From Eutrophovita sp913057845 (GTDB lineage: Bacteria; Pseudomonadota; Gammaproteobacteria; Burkholderiales; Eutrophovitaceae), in contig CAWUVH010000005.1 in the NCBI GenBank assembly GCA_963925895.1, forward strand, positions 36,597-100,596: a stretch of 64,000 bases of DNA, read 5' to 3'. Within the stretch, counting starts at the first letter, position 1, and each line of letters starts with the position of its first letter. The notes under the pieces are model-generated. The model saw only the letters and a list, made by a program, of their open reading frames with translations, was not told the origin of the DNA and did no database searches. A program made the position numbers and the translations under genes. Below are positions 1 through 8,444 of the stretch, one piece after another.

Positions 1-392
1 CTGGCAGAGAAGAGATTTATTTTGGTTGGTTCTATAACAACTATGGATACCAATCAAACGCAATTTCTCATGAAGATCAGCTTGAATACTTAAGGACTTA
101 CAAACAACCTGGCACACTTCGCTCTGGCTTTGCCTATTACCGTGCACTTGATGAGGATGTGCGCTACAACGAAAAATTGATACAAAAAAATGGCCAGCTC
201 ACGATGCCAGTTCTAGCATTAGGTGGGGGCAGCGCTTTTGGTCGCGGAATAGAAACCTACGAATCGCTGAAGCGCGTGAGCAAACAGGTTAACGGCGGTG
301 TAATTGATGACTGCGGTCACTGGATGCAAGAAGAAAAACCAGAAGAAATTCTAGGACACGTGTTGCCTTTTCTGGATGAAGGGCCTAACTAA
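1..392 (+). CDS. alpha/beta hydrolase, C-terminal part (5' end outside window)
   Basis: The frame is open from base 3 to the stop at 390-392, so about 129 C-terminal residues of a longer protein are visible. The piece contains the cap segment ending in SGFAYYRAL, the strand LTMPVLALGGG that precedes the acid residue loop, and the C-terminal CGHWMQEEKPEE, whose His is the expected catalytic base. This pattern is that of the epoxide hydrolase / haloacetate dehalogenase-like branch of the alpha/beta hydrolases. The nucleophile elbow lies upstream of the window, so substrate and exact subfamily cannot be told. It converges on the SDR gene on the other strand, with 11 bases between the stops. Confidence 0.8.
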   Translation, partial: GREEIYFGWFYNNYGYQSNAISHEDQLEYLRTYKQPGTLRSGFAYYRALDEDVRYNEKLIQKNGQLTMPVLALGGGSAFGRGIETYESLKRVSKQVNGGVIDDCGHWMQEEKPEEILGHVLPFLDEGPN

Positions 393-403
393 TCTTAGAT
401 CGT

Positions 404-1186
404 CTACTGAGCGGTCCAACCTCCATCAACAAGTAAGTGGGTGCCCGTAACCATGGACGCTGCCGGTGACGCGAGATAAACAGCTGCTGCTGCTACATCC
501 TCCAGTTTGGCCAAACGACCCATGGGTATTCTAGAAGTGACGAACTCTTTCTTCTCCGGTGTGTCGACGATACGCTTAACCATAGGTGTTTCTGAAAATG
601 TTGGGCCAATACTATTCACACGGATATTTTTATCAGCCAACTCGACCGCCATCGCTTTAGTAAGCCCCTCAATCGCATGCTTGGTCATGCAATAAACAGT
701 TCTATTGGGGGAGCCTACATGCCCCATCTGAGAGGACATATTAACGACACATGCACCTTTTTCATCTAAATCTGCAGACCTCAACATCACTTGGACTGCT
801 GACTGGGCAGCCACAAAACAGGCCCTTACATTTAAATTAAGCATGGTATCTAAATGATCGTCGCTGACATCAAGGAAAGGTTCTGGAAAATTTGTACCCG
901 CATTATTAACCAGAATATCTAAACGCGATAACCCACCTATCGAACTACGCAATTTTTGATCGTCGGTCACATCGCAGACGATTACAGAGGCCTCACCGCC
1001 ATCTTGACGTATGAAATCAGCAGTTTCTTGTAGGTAGCTTTCGGTCCGTCCAAGTAGGACAACTGACGCGCCGGCCTTCGCATAGGCTATGGAAATCGAT
1101 GCCCCGAGACCTTGGCCTGCCCCTGTTACCAGGGCTACACGACCGTCAAGTCGGAAGGAAGACATAGAGAACTGATCCTTAATCAC
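404..1186 (-). CDS. SDR family oxidoreductase (gluconate 5-dehydrogenase-like)
   Basis: Classical short-chain dehydrogenase of 260 residues, cytoplasmic and NAD(P)-dependent. The cofactor loop TGAGQGLG sits near residue 21, NNAG near 94, the catalytic Ser in NMSSQMGH, and the catalytic Tyr/Lys pair in YCMTK; the C-terminus has the usual VTGTHLLVDGGW. The best-known relatives are gluconate 5-dehydrogenase / 2-keto-3-deoxygluconate-type enzymes, but SDR substrates cannot be read from sequence. The start is GTG at 1186, favoured by a strong GGAAGGGAG ribosome site 6 bases upstream; an ATG eight codons in (1165) has none. It follows the symporter gene by about 50 bases and is probably co-transcribed, so it may oxidise the imported solute. 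Confidence 0.85.
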   Translation of the reverse strand: MIKDQFSMSSFRLDGRVALVTGAGQGLGASISIAYAKAGASVVLLGRTESYLQETADFIRQDGGEASVIVCDVTDDQKLRSSIGGLSRLDILVNNAGTNFPEPFLDVSDDHLDTMLNLNVRACFVAAQSAVQVMLRSADLDEKGACVVNMSSQMGHVGSPNRTVYCMTKHAIEGLTKAMAVELADKNIRVNSIGPTFSETPMVKRIVDTPEKKEFVTSRIPMGRLAKLEDVAAAAVYLASPAASMVTGTHLLVDGGWTAQ

Positions 1187-1235
1187 CTCATACTCCCTTC
1201 CTAATCTAACAATACTAAATCAGTCATTTCAAGTT

Positions 1236-2753
1236 TTACGCTGACTCACCAAACATATCATCAACGTGTGCTTGTGGCAGCCGTTTTGTTAATAGACTCA
1301 CGACGATCATCGTGACAGCTGCCGCAATAATACTTAGGCCCGCAATCACAAATGGATTTTTATAGGGTACATCTTTGAGCACAAAGCAATAGATGACGCT
1401 GGCTCCGAAGCCAATCACGCCAACCAAGAATGATGCAATCGCCCCAGACTTAGTAGCCCGTTTCCACAAAGAACCAATCAAGAGAGGTCCCGTCGCCCCA
1501 GAGAGAATGCCACCAACCCCCATCCACAGCAATACCGCCAAAAACTGCGGTGGTTCCCACGCTAGCCAACAAGCCACCACGCCAACTAAAACAATGGCAA
1601 CTCGAGAAGTATTGAGTGCTATTTGCTCAATCTGCTCTTTGGATTTGTGCTTGTGTATGATTGGCGCGAAGGTCTTTTTATAGAGATCGTTACTGAAGAT
1701 AACCGCGATGGAGATGAATAGCCCATCGGAGGTCGACATAATGGCTGACAACACACCCACTCCTAATAGTCCAGCAAAAAATGGAGGAAAGAGTTGTGTG
1801 AACAAAACAGGAATAGCCGCGTCAGGTCTGATGTCCGCACCAAATAATGCTCGAGCGTGCAGTCCACCTAAAACAGTAAAGCCCAAGATGGAACCGACCG
1901 GAATGGCGATCAGCATGAATGTGCGAATTTGTTTGGGGTCTTTGAGCGCAAACGCTAACTTGCCGATATGTGGGTTCATAGCGAACGGGATGTGCGCAAC
2001 GAAAATTAATGAGATCACCCAGAAACTACCGAACAGTATATCGCCCTCTTTGAAGTAGTTATCCCAACCCAAACTCGGGTCTTGCTTAACCAGTGCGTCG
2101 TTAATGAGCGATGGGCCCGTACCTTCGAAACCGACACCCATAAAAAATATCACACCAATAATAAGCGCGATCAAAACCATCATCACACCTTGTATCCCAT
2201 CAGTCATGATGTCGGCATGAGAACCCCCCATCGTAATGTAGAGGGCGATCACTGCAACACTGGCTAAAATGCCATGCTGATAATTTAAACCCAGCAACAC
2301 CTCGAATATTGTAGCTGCTGCAACAATTTGAGCGGCAATGTAGTAGACCAGCAAAATCGAGACGAGTGCAAAGGCAATTCTCAAAAAATTACTGTTGTAC
2401 CGCTGCCCCAAGAATTCAGGCAATGAATTGGAACGAAACTTATCGCCGGCACGCTTAATCAATTTGATCGCTAAAATCATCCCGACGTAAATAGCGATTG
2501 GATAGGTTGCGGGATACCAAATTGCTGCAAAACCTTTCGAATAAGCCATTCCGGGCACACTCATGAAGGTCGCCCCACTGGCGATTGTTGCTGCAAAAGC
2601 AAATGCCAACGTTATCGGGCCATATGCACCACGAGCCACCGCGAAGTCCTCGTCATTTTTGGTTTTTTTCATGCCCCAAACACCAATGCCAATGAATAGC
2701 ACTAAAAACGCTACTACCCAAATCCATCCCCACATTCCGATATACGTGTCCAT
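1236..2753 (-). CDS. sodium:solute symporter (SSS family)
   Basis: Inner-membrane secondary transporter of 505 residues, the usual size for the SSS family (13 transmembrane helices expected). The N-terminus has WGWIWVVAFLVLFIGIGVWG as first helix, then the family-typical FAVARGAYGPITLAFAFAAT and ATFMSVPGMAYSKGF, and SNSLPEFLGQRYNS in the following loop, all resembling the sodium-binding core of PutP/PanF-like carriers. The substrate is not identifiable. A 31-residue single-helix peptide is encoded just upstream and an SDR dehydrogenase just downstream on the same strand, which suggests one transcript for uptake and first oxidation of an organic acid or polyol. Confidence 0.87.
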   Translation of the reverse strand: MDTYIGMWGWIWVVAFLVLFIGIGVWGMKKTKNDEDFAVARGAYGPITLAFAFAATIASGATFMSVPGMAYSKGFAAIWYPATYPIAIYVGMILAIKLIKRAGDKFRSNSLPEFLGQRYNSNFLRIAFALVSILLVYYIAAQIVAAATIFEVLLGLNYQHGILASVAVIALYITMGGSHADIMTDGIQGVMMVLIALIIGVIFFMGVGFEGTGPSLINDALVKQDPSLGWDNYFKEGDILFGSFWVISLIFVAHIPFAMNPHIGKLAFALKDPKQIRTFMLIAIPVGSILGFTVLGGLHARALFGADIRPDAAIPVLFTQLFPPFFAGLLGVGVLSAIMSTSDGLFISIAVIFSNDLYKKTFAPIIHKHKSKEQIEQIALNTSRVAIVLVGVVACWLAWEPPQFLAVLLWMGVGGILSGATGPLLIGSLWKRATKSGAIASFLVGVIGFGASVIYCFVLKDVPYKNPFVIAGLSIIAAAVTMIVVSLLTKRLPQAHVDDMFGESA

Positions 2754-2813
2754 ATCTTATTTGCTCTCTAAAATTTAGTTTGAAACGAGACTAGATTGAA
2801 TTTAAATAATTAC

Positions 2814-2909
2814 TTATTCCCAATCCTTATCTGATTTTCTTGCTATATAGGTCATACCAATCACCCAATAACCGACGACGATGATGCACATGAGAGTTAG
2901 AACGTTCAT
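2814..2909 (-). CDS. small single-helix membrane peptide, probable symporter accessory protein
   Basis: A 31-codon reading frame not long enough for usual gene callers. It starts at ATG 2909, preceded by a good ribosome site (GAGGAGAT, about 4 bases upstream), and ends with TAA at 2814. The peptide is one hydrophobic helix (residues 2-19, including MCIIVVGYWVIGMTYI) followed by a basic/acidic tail ARKSDKDWE. It lies 60 bases upstream of the sodium:solute symporter in the same direction. Tiny helical 'symporter small accessory' peptides of this size and shape are known next to SSS transporters; I infer the same here. The ribosome site and clean stop argue that it is translated. Confidence 0.65.
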   Translation of the reverse strand: MNVLTLMCIIVVGYWVIGMTYIARKSDKDWE

Positions 2910-3099
2910 AATATCTCCTCTTACTAAATATTTTTTTAGTTTTAAATTAGTTTGGGAATGCTAACACTAAAGAGAAAAAGCCAATACCCTTATTACTTAT
3001 GCCATCAGTTTTGCAAAGCACAAATGCTCGCCTAATTAAAAGTAACAACTGAATCAAAACAATTCAACACAATGCAATTTGAACAATGAAAATATTCTC

Positions 3100-4140
3100 A
3101 TGGCGCCAGCAAGAAAGATCTTAGTGAACTATTTATCAGGGGGTGTTCTTCTACTTTCTATGAGCGGGTTCTTCTCCCCTACGAATGCAGAATCAACAAA
3201 TGTGGCTGTAATAAGTTTCGGTGATATTGCGATCTACCCAAGCACAACGGCCTTCGCGTCCGTCATGACGCTAAACGACAGTAAACTATCTGCAGAAGTG
3301 TCCGCCAGGATCTTGGCCATCAACGCAGAAGTCGGTCAAGTGGTTAAAAAAGGCGATGTCTTAATCAAGCTGGATCCAACAGATCACAATATTGCACTGC
3401 AACAAGCGGGGGCGAATCTAACATCGGCTCAATCTAAGTTTGATCTCAGCAAAAGACAGCTATACCGAGCGCAAACATTAATCTCCAAAGGATTCATTTC
3501 TCCGGAAGCTTTGAACGTGAGAGAAACCGACTTTGCGAGCGCTCAATCCCTGGTCGCCCTCTATCGAGCGCAGTATGAGGCCGCGAAGCGATCCGTAGGG
3601 AAATGTTCAATTAGGGCACCGTTCAAATCGGTCATTCGAGAACGTTTTGGCCAAGTTGGCGAAATTACCACACTAGGCTCTCCCCTACTGCGACTGAACG
3701 ACCTTGAGAAAGTAGAGATTGAAGCTAAGATTCAACCAAGGGATGCTGAATCTCTAAGCGCGAGCTCGTCAATTACCTTTATTAGTAGCGAACAATCCTA
3801 CCCTGTAACAATTAAGCGAATCGTGCCCGTAGTGAATGAGAAAGACCGTAATCAAACTGTTCGTTTAAAGTTTCTAAAAAACAAACCACCGATAGGGTCG
3901 GCTGGAACCATAATGTGGAGCACTAATAAACCCCATGTGCCAGTAGACTTAGTCGTCCAAAGAAATGGCACACTAGGCGTATTTATATATGCAGCCGAGA
4001 AAGTCACTTTCTTCGAGCTCCCTCATGCATCAGAGGGAAACCCAGCATTCATTAAGCTTCCACTCGACACTCTAGTCGTTCATCAAGGTCAATATAGACT
4101 GCAAGACGGTCAACCTGTTTCGATTTCTGGTGACCAGTAA
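3100..4140 (+). CDS. RND efflux pump periplasmic adaptor subunit (HlyD/MFP family)
   Basis: Membrane-fusion protein linking an inner-membrane RND pump to an outer-membrane channel. An N-terminal signal sequence (hydrophobic LVNYLSGGVLLLSMSGFF, then PTNA) is followed by a lipoyl half-motif with VGQVVKKGDVLIKLDPTD, a coiled-coil hairpin (QQAGANLTSAQSKFDLSKRQ onward), the second lipoyl half CSIRAPFKSVIRERFGQVGE and beta-barrel domains. About 346 residues, normal for the family. I chose ATG 3100 because it gives a standard signal peptide; a TTG at 3079 would add seven residues. Neither has a clear ribosome site. It precedes the RND permease by 22 bases and surely forms an operon with it. Confidence 0.87.
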   Translation: MAPARKILVNYLSGGVLLLSMSGFFSPTNAESTNVAVISFGDIAIYPSTTAFASVMTLNDSKLSAEVSARILAINAEVGQVVKKGDVLIKLDPTDHNIALQQAGANLTSAQSKFDLSKRQLYRAQTLISKGFISPEALNVRETDFASAQSLVALYRAQYEAAKRSVGKCSIRAPFKSVIRERFGQVGEITTLGSPLLRLNDLEKVEIEAKIQPRDAESLSASSSITFISSEQSYPVTIKRIVPVVNEKDRNQTVRLKFLKNKPPIGSAGTIMWSTNKPHVPVDLVVQRNGTLGVFIYAAEKVTFFELPHASEGNPAFIKLPLDTLVVHQGQYRLQDGQPVSISGDQ

Positions 4141-4162
4141 ATTATTAATGCTGCGTTAAGTC

Positions 4163-7100
4163 ATGTCACTGATTAAGCAATTCTTATCCAATCATGTGAT
4201 CGCAAATCTCACGTTTGCGATCGTCATACTCATGGGCATTGGCGGCTATCTCACGATGCCAAGAGAACAAGATCCGGAAATTAACTTTAATTGGATCAAT
4301 GTCACTACCGGTCTAAGAGGCGCCTCGACCGAAGATGTCGAGAAATTGGTCACGCAGCCGCTAGAGGATGCGATTCGACAAGTTTCGGACATTCGTTATG
4401 TTTCATCGCGAAGCCAAGAGGGCATTTCAACGATACTGGTCCGGTTCCAGGATCTCTCCAGCGCAACCTTTGACAAACGCATTAACGATTTACGTCGAGA
4501 GATACAAAACAAGGCCAGTCAGGAGTTACCGGCAGAAGTCAGTGACCCACGCATAATAGAAATCACGACATCCAACGGTTTTCCATCCGCAATGGTTCTA
4601 GTCGTAGGTCAGGCTGATGACGAACTTTTACGTAATTCTGCACGTCAAGTACGAGACGATTTAGAAAGATTACCAGGTGTTGATGACGTGTTTGCCGTTG
4701 GGTTGCACGATCCAGAGTTACTCGTCGAATTTCATCCTAAAAAATTAGAAGCGTACCAAGTATCTCCAACCCATGTCGCAGATTCGGTCTTTGCATGGTT
4801 TCGAGACGTTTCTGCTGGGGGCATTACGGTAGGCAACCAAGATTGGTTAGTTCGATTAGTGGGTAAGAAAAATGATCCTGAATCTCTAAAGTCCATTCCG
4901 GTTAAGCTGATCCAAAATGCCGATTACGTCCCACTATCAGCAGTAGCTACAGTCTCGACATCCAGAGAAAAGCCAATCCAACTCGCCAGTCAAAACGGGC
5001 AACACGGCATACTCCTCTCGGTTACAAAAAAAAGCTATACGAATACGATTGAGCTCGTCGATGGCGTTAGCGCATATCTCGATGAAAAAAATACCACTCT
5101 CTTTAAAAATGGCATCAGCCTTAACTTAGTCGACGACCAAACCATTCCGACTAAAGAAGCTATCAACGTGATGCAGATCAATGCCGGCTTGGGATTGTTG
5201 TTGGTCCTAGCAACAACCTGGGCTTTTCTAGGTGGACGTATGGCCATTTTGCTTAGCCTTGGCATTCCATTCTCGATTGCAGGAGCCTTCGCCGTTATTT
5301 ATGCCATTGGTTGGACACTTAACGTATCCATACTCCTCGGAGTCGTGATTGCTTTAGGCATGTTGGTGGACGACACCGTAGTAGTCGTAGAGGCAATTTA
5401 CTATCGAATTTCCAGAGGGTTGGACGCGGCCACAGCATCTATAGAAGGGCTACGTGAAGTTTTCGCCCCTGTACTGACGTCTGTACTCACTACAGTTGCG
5501 GCCTTTTTACCACTCATGCTGCTCCCTGGAATTGTGGGCAAATTTATGCTCGTGGTACCTGCTGTTGTGACGCTGGCACTTGCATTTAGTTTATTTGAAG
5601 CGTTTTGGATGCTGCCCGCGCACATCATGGGACTCAAGCTAAACTTTAATAACAAATCTCGCATTCAACTCATTAGAGAAAGTAAAACGCGCTTGATACG
5701 ACACCGATATAGCAAAGCACTGCTGTTTGTAATCAGACGTCCAAAAATATTTTTATCACTTGCAGGACTTAGTTTTGTCATCGCACTATCTGCAGTTGCA
5801 GCAGGCTTCGTAAATATTCAATTTTTCGCTTTCGATCCGATCCGAATCTTTTACGTCAACGTTGATATGCCCTCTGGCACTCCACTAGAAGAAACCATGC
5901 GATGGACTAAAAAGATCGAAGAAAAAGTTAGAAACCACGTCTCTCCTGAAGAAGAACGCGCCATCACTTCAATAGCGGGCATCAAATATACTGATACTGC
6001 TCCGCTTTATGAAAACCGTTATGGCCAAGTAATTGTCAGCCTCACACCGCGTGAGGGTGATCTTAGGGAGGTCGACATAGTGATTGACGACATGAGGGCT
6101 GAGGTAGGCTCCAACAATGGCCCAGCAAATGTAACGTTTACCCGCATCTCAGGAGGCCCACCACTCACCAAACCTGTTAGCGTCAAAATTCGAGGTGATA
6201 ATTTTGAAGATTTAAGAGCTGTTACCTCTCACTTACAAAGCTTTCTGGAAACGGTTGAATCAGTATCTGACATCAGCAGTGATGATAGTCCAGGGCGAAA
6301 CGAATTAAATTTAAAACTGAATTACGAATCAATCAATCGGATCGGCATGGATCCCCAATCGGTTACTCGATCAATCCGCTTATTCGTCGATGGTGAAATC
6401 GTCACCTTCATGCAATCGGAAGGTGAAAAAATAGAGGTTCGAGTTAAAGCTCAATCAAATGACTTAGCCGGAATAGATGAACTTCTATCCCAATCGATCA
6501 CAACCCCCTCCGGAGCACAGGTCGCGTTGAGAGAATTAGTACATATCGAAACAGGAAGGTCACGCGAGAGCATTCGACATTACAACTTCCGAAGAACCAT
6601 TACCCTTGAGGCGGATATTGATCGCGAAAAAATTAACGAAGTACAAGTTAATAATCTCATTAAAAATGAATGGGGGGAAATCAAGATAAACCACCCTAAC
6701 GTCTCGCTCGATTTCTCTGGCGCGTTGGATGACATTCAGGAAAGTCTAGACGCCATGCTGTTGCTTTTCTTATTCGGTATCAGTCTCATTTACTTGCTGA
6801 TAGGAACGCAATTCAAAAGTTATTTCCAACCTCTGATGATTCTAGTTACGGTTCCCTTAGCATTTATAGGTGTAGTAATTGGCCTCATCATCACGCAGAA
6901 TCCGCTGAGTCTTTACACGATGTACGGGATTGTCGCCCTTACTGGGATTTCTGTTAATAGCGCAATCGTTCTAATTGATGCCGCAAACACTCGCAGAAAA
7001 GCAGGTATGAATAGTGTTCACTCTATCGTCTTCGCCGCACGTCGGCGCGTTGTTCCTATTTTGATTACGTCTTTCACGACAATCGCAGGATTACTCTCAC

Positions 7101-7231
7101 TCGCATTAGGTCTTGGCGGAAACTCTCTATTGTGGGGACCGGTTGCGTCGGCAATTATGTGGGGGCTGGCTGTGTCCACATTAATGACTTTATTTGTGAT
7201 TCCACTGCTGTATAAGACGTTCTCGCGTTAA
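4163..7231 (+). CDS. RND efflux transporter permease subunit (AcrB/HAE1-like)
   Basis: Proton-driven inner-membrane pump of 1022 residues, full length for the family. The N-terminus has the typical membrane helix then MPREQDPEINFNWINVTT, followed by a porter domain with VEKLVTQPLEDAI and the TM4 motif LGMLVDDTVVVVEA, which carries the adjacent Asp pair of the proton relay. The second half repeats the arrangement (LLIGTQFKSYFQPLMILVTV and ALTGISVNSAIVLIDAAN). The substrate is unknown: no metal-binding histidine tracts are seen, so a drug/lipid-type export role is likelier than a metal pump. No outer-membrane channel gene is adjacent; one elsewhere must be shared. Confidence 0.92.
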   Translation: MSLIKQFLSNHVIANLTFAIVILMGIGGYLTMPREQDPEINFNWINVTTGLRGASTEDVEKLVTQPLEDAIRQVSDIRYVSSRSQEGISTILVRFQDLSSATFDKRINDLRREIQNKASQELPAEVSDPRIIEITTSNGFPSAMVLVVGQADDELLRNSARQVRDDLERLPGVDDVFAVGLHDPELLVEFHPKKLEAYQVSPTHVADSVFAWFRDVSAGGITVGNQDWLVRLVGKKNDPESLKSIPVKLIQNADYVPLSAVATVSTSREKPIQLASQNGQHGILLSVTKKSYTNTIELVDGVSAYLDEKNTTLFKNGISLNLVDDQTIPTKEAINVMQINAGLGLLLVLATTWAFLGGRMAILLSLGIPFSIAGAFAVIYAIGWTLNVSILLGVVIALGMLVDDTVVVVEAIYYRISRGLDAATASIEGLREVFAPVLTSVLTTVAAFLPLMLLPGIVGKFMLVVPAVVTLALAFSLFEAFWMLPAHIMGLKLNFNNKSRIQLIRESKTRLIRHRYSKALLFVIRRPKIFLSLAGLSFVIALSAVAAGFVNIQFFAFDPIRIFYVNVDMPSGTPLEETMRWTKKIEEKVRNHVSPEEERAITSIAGIKYTDTAPLYENRYGQVIVSLTPREGDLREVDIVIDDMRAEVGSNNGPANVTFTRISGGPPLTKPVSVKIRGDNFEDLRAVTSHLQSFLETVESVSDISSDDSPGRNELNLKLNYESINRIGMDPQSVTRSIRLFVDGEIVTFMQSEGEKIEVRVKAQSNDLAGIDELLSQSITTPSGAQVALRELVHIETGRSRESIRHYNFRRTITLEADIDREKINEVQVNNLIKNEWGEIKINHPNVSLDFSGALDDIQESLDAMLLLFLFGISLIYLLIGTQFKSYFQPLMILVTVPLAFIGVVIGLIITQNPLSLYTMYGIVALTGISVNSAIVLIDAANTRRKAGMNSVHSIVFAARRRVVPILITSFTTIAGLLSLALGLGGNSLLWGPVASAIMWGLAVSTLMTLFVIPLLYKTFSR

Positions 7232-7233
7232 GT

Positions 7234-7815
7234 TTATTTTTCGTCAGCGACCCAAATAGCTTCCAACTCTCGTTCACTGACTTGCATCTGGCTAATTAAA
7301 TCAAACGGAGAATGAGAAATGTGCAAACTATCCAGGTGCCGTTGACTCAAAAACTCTTGCGTCACCATCTGATGCAGATATTCAATTAATCCGTCGAAAT
7401 ATCCTTCTACGTTCAAAATTCCTACCGGCTTGGAATGAATCCCTAATTGGTACCAAGTCCACACTTCGAAGAGCTCGTCCATCGTGCCAATGCCTCCAGG
7501 CATCGCTATAAATGCATCAGCCAAATCAATCATCTTCGCCTTACGCTCATGCATCCCCACAACCGTCACCAACTCAGTTAAGTTTTGATGTACAAGTTCA
7601 TCCACGCATAGTCCATGTGGTATCACACCGGTCACCCGCCCACCATGAGCAATAACCGCATCCGCCACAACGCCCATCAACCCAACTTTACCACCACCAT
7701 AAACGAGCTCAATACCAGAATCGACAAGAACCTTACCAAGCTCAGTCGCCATGGATTGATAATGTTCCGAAATCCCTTTTTTGGATCCACAATAAACTGC
7801 AACACGCTGAATCAT
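7234..7815 (-). CDS. LOG family / TIGR00730 Rossmann protein (nucleotide 5'-monophosphate phosphoribohydrolase)
   Basis: A 193-residue cytoplasmic protein of the 'lonely guy' family. The signature PGGIGTMDELFEVWTW lies near residue 108, with the YGGGKVGLMG loop near 40 and VYCGSKKG near the N-terminus; these bind the phosphoribosyl group and hold the catalytic Arg/Glu. Family members cleave nucleoside 5'-monophosphates (AMP or cytokinin nucleotides) to base plus ribose 5-phosphate. In bacteria without plant partners the physiological role is usually nucleotide turnover. Its start overlaps the stop of the upstream Lrp-type gene by four bases (ATGA), so translation is probably coupled. Convergent with the RND permease, only 2 bases apart. 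Confidence 0.85.
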   Translation of the reverse strand: MIQRVAVYCGSKKGISEHYQSMATELGKVLVDSGIELVYGGGKVGLMGVVADAVIAHGGRVTGVIPHGLCVDELVHQNLTELVTVVGMHERKAKMIDLADAFIAMPGGIGTMDELFEVWTWYQLGIHSKPVGILNVEGYFDGLIEYLHQMVTQEFLSQRHLDSLHISHSPFDLISQMQVSERELEAIWVADEK

Positions 7816-8285
7816 GAGTGATGTTTTCCGGGCAATGGCAGAGCAGTTTTGTACTTAACTTGCTTGAGCGCAAAACTTGATTTAATGTTTCCAACCCCCG
7901 GTATTTTTGACAAAAAATTCAAAATAAAGTCCTCTAATGCCTGAATATCAGCTACTACGACTCTCAGCAAATAATCAGATTCTCCTGTCATGAGATAACA
8001 CTCCATGACTTCTGGTCGTGACTGAATCGACTCTTCGAATCGCTCCAACGCAGACTCAACTTGTCGCTCTAATGCGACATTGATAAACACGCTCACCTTC
8101 AGCCCAACCTTCAATGAGTCAACCAATGACACATACCGGCTGATATACCCCGACTGCTCGAGCGCTTTAACGCGAGCTAAGCTCGGAGAGGGGGAAAGCC
8201 CAATGGCTTTGGACAAGTCAATATTTGTAATCCTTGCATTGTCTTGAAGGAGTCGCAAAATCTCCCAATCAATTGAGTCAAGCAT
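7812..8285 (-). CDS. Lrp/AsnC family transcriptional regulator
   Basis: A 157-residue feast/famine-type DNA-binding protein. An N-terminal helix-turn-helix (LDSIDWEILRLLQDNARI, then LSKAIGLSPSPSLARVKALE) is followed by a RAM/ligand domain (VEVMECYLMTGESDYLLRVV-like core: PEVMECYLMTGESDYLLRVV) that binds amino acids and drives dimer/octamer formation. It is divergent from aceE, across a 159-base AT-rich spacer with repeated elements, so it may control pyruvate dehydrogenase as well as itself. It is translationally coupled to the LOG-family gene downstream. The effector cannot be inferred. Confidence 0.88.
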   Translation of the reverse strand: MLDSIDWEILRLLQDNARITNIDLSKAIGLSPSPSLARVKALEQSGYISRYVSLVDSLKVGLKVSVFINVALERQVESALERFEESIQSRPEVMECYLMTGESDYLLRVVVADIQALEDFILNFLSKIPGVGNIKSSFALKQVKYKTALPLPGKHHS

Positions 8286-8306
8286 AATAAACGATATTAA
8301 ATTTTG

Positions 8307-8335
8307 TATTTATGCATTTTATAATATATTTATGC
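8307..8335. promoter_or_regulatory. 9-bp direct repeat between the Lrp-type gene and aceE, possible operator
   Basis: The 9-base word TATTTATGC occurs at 8307-8315 and again at 8327-8335, exactly 20 bases apart (about two helical turns), within a very AT-rich divergent promoter region. A related inverted element (GCATTATTTAT) follows at about 8344. Lrp/AsnC proteins bind degenerate AT-rich sites on one helix face, so the spacing is suggestive. This is inference from pattern only. Confidence 0.35.
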
Positions 8336-8444
8336 GGTAAATAGCATTATTTATAAGCACAAACAGAATCACCTGCTTAAAGAAATTAGCTATGATAAGC
8401 GTCTAAATTTTAATTTTGCGAAAAATGAGCTGAGGTAATTTTAG

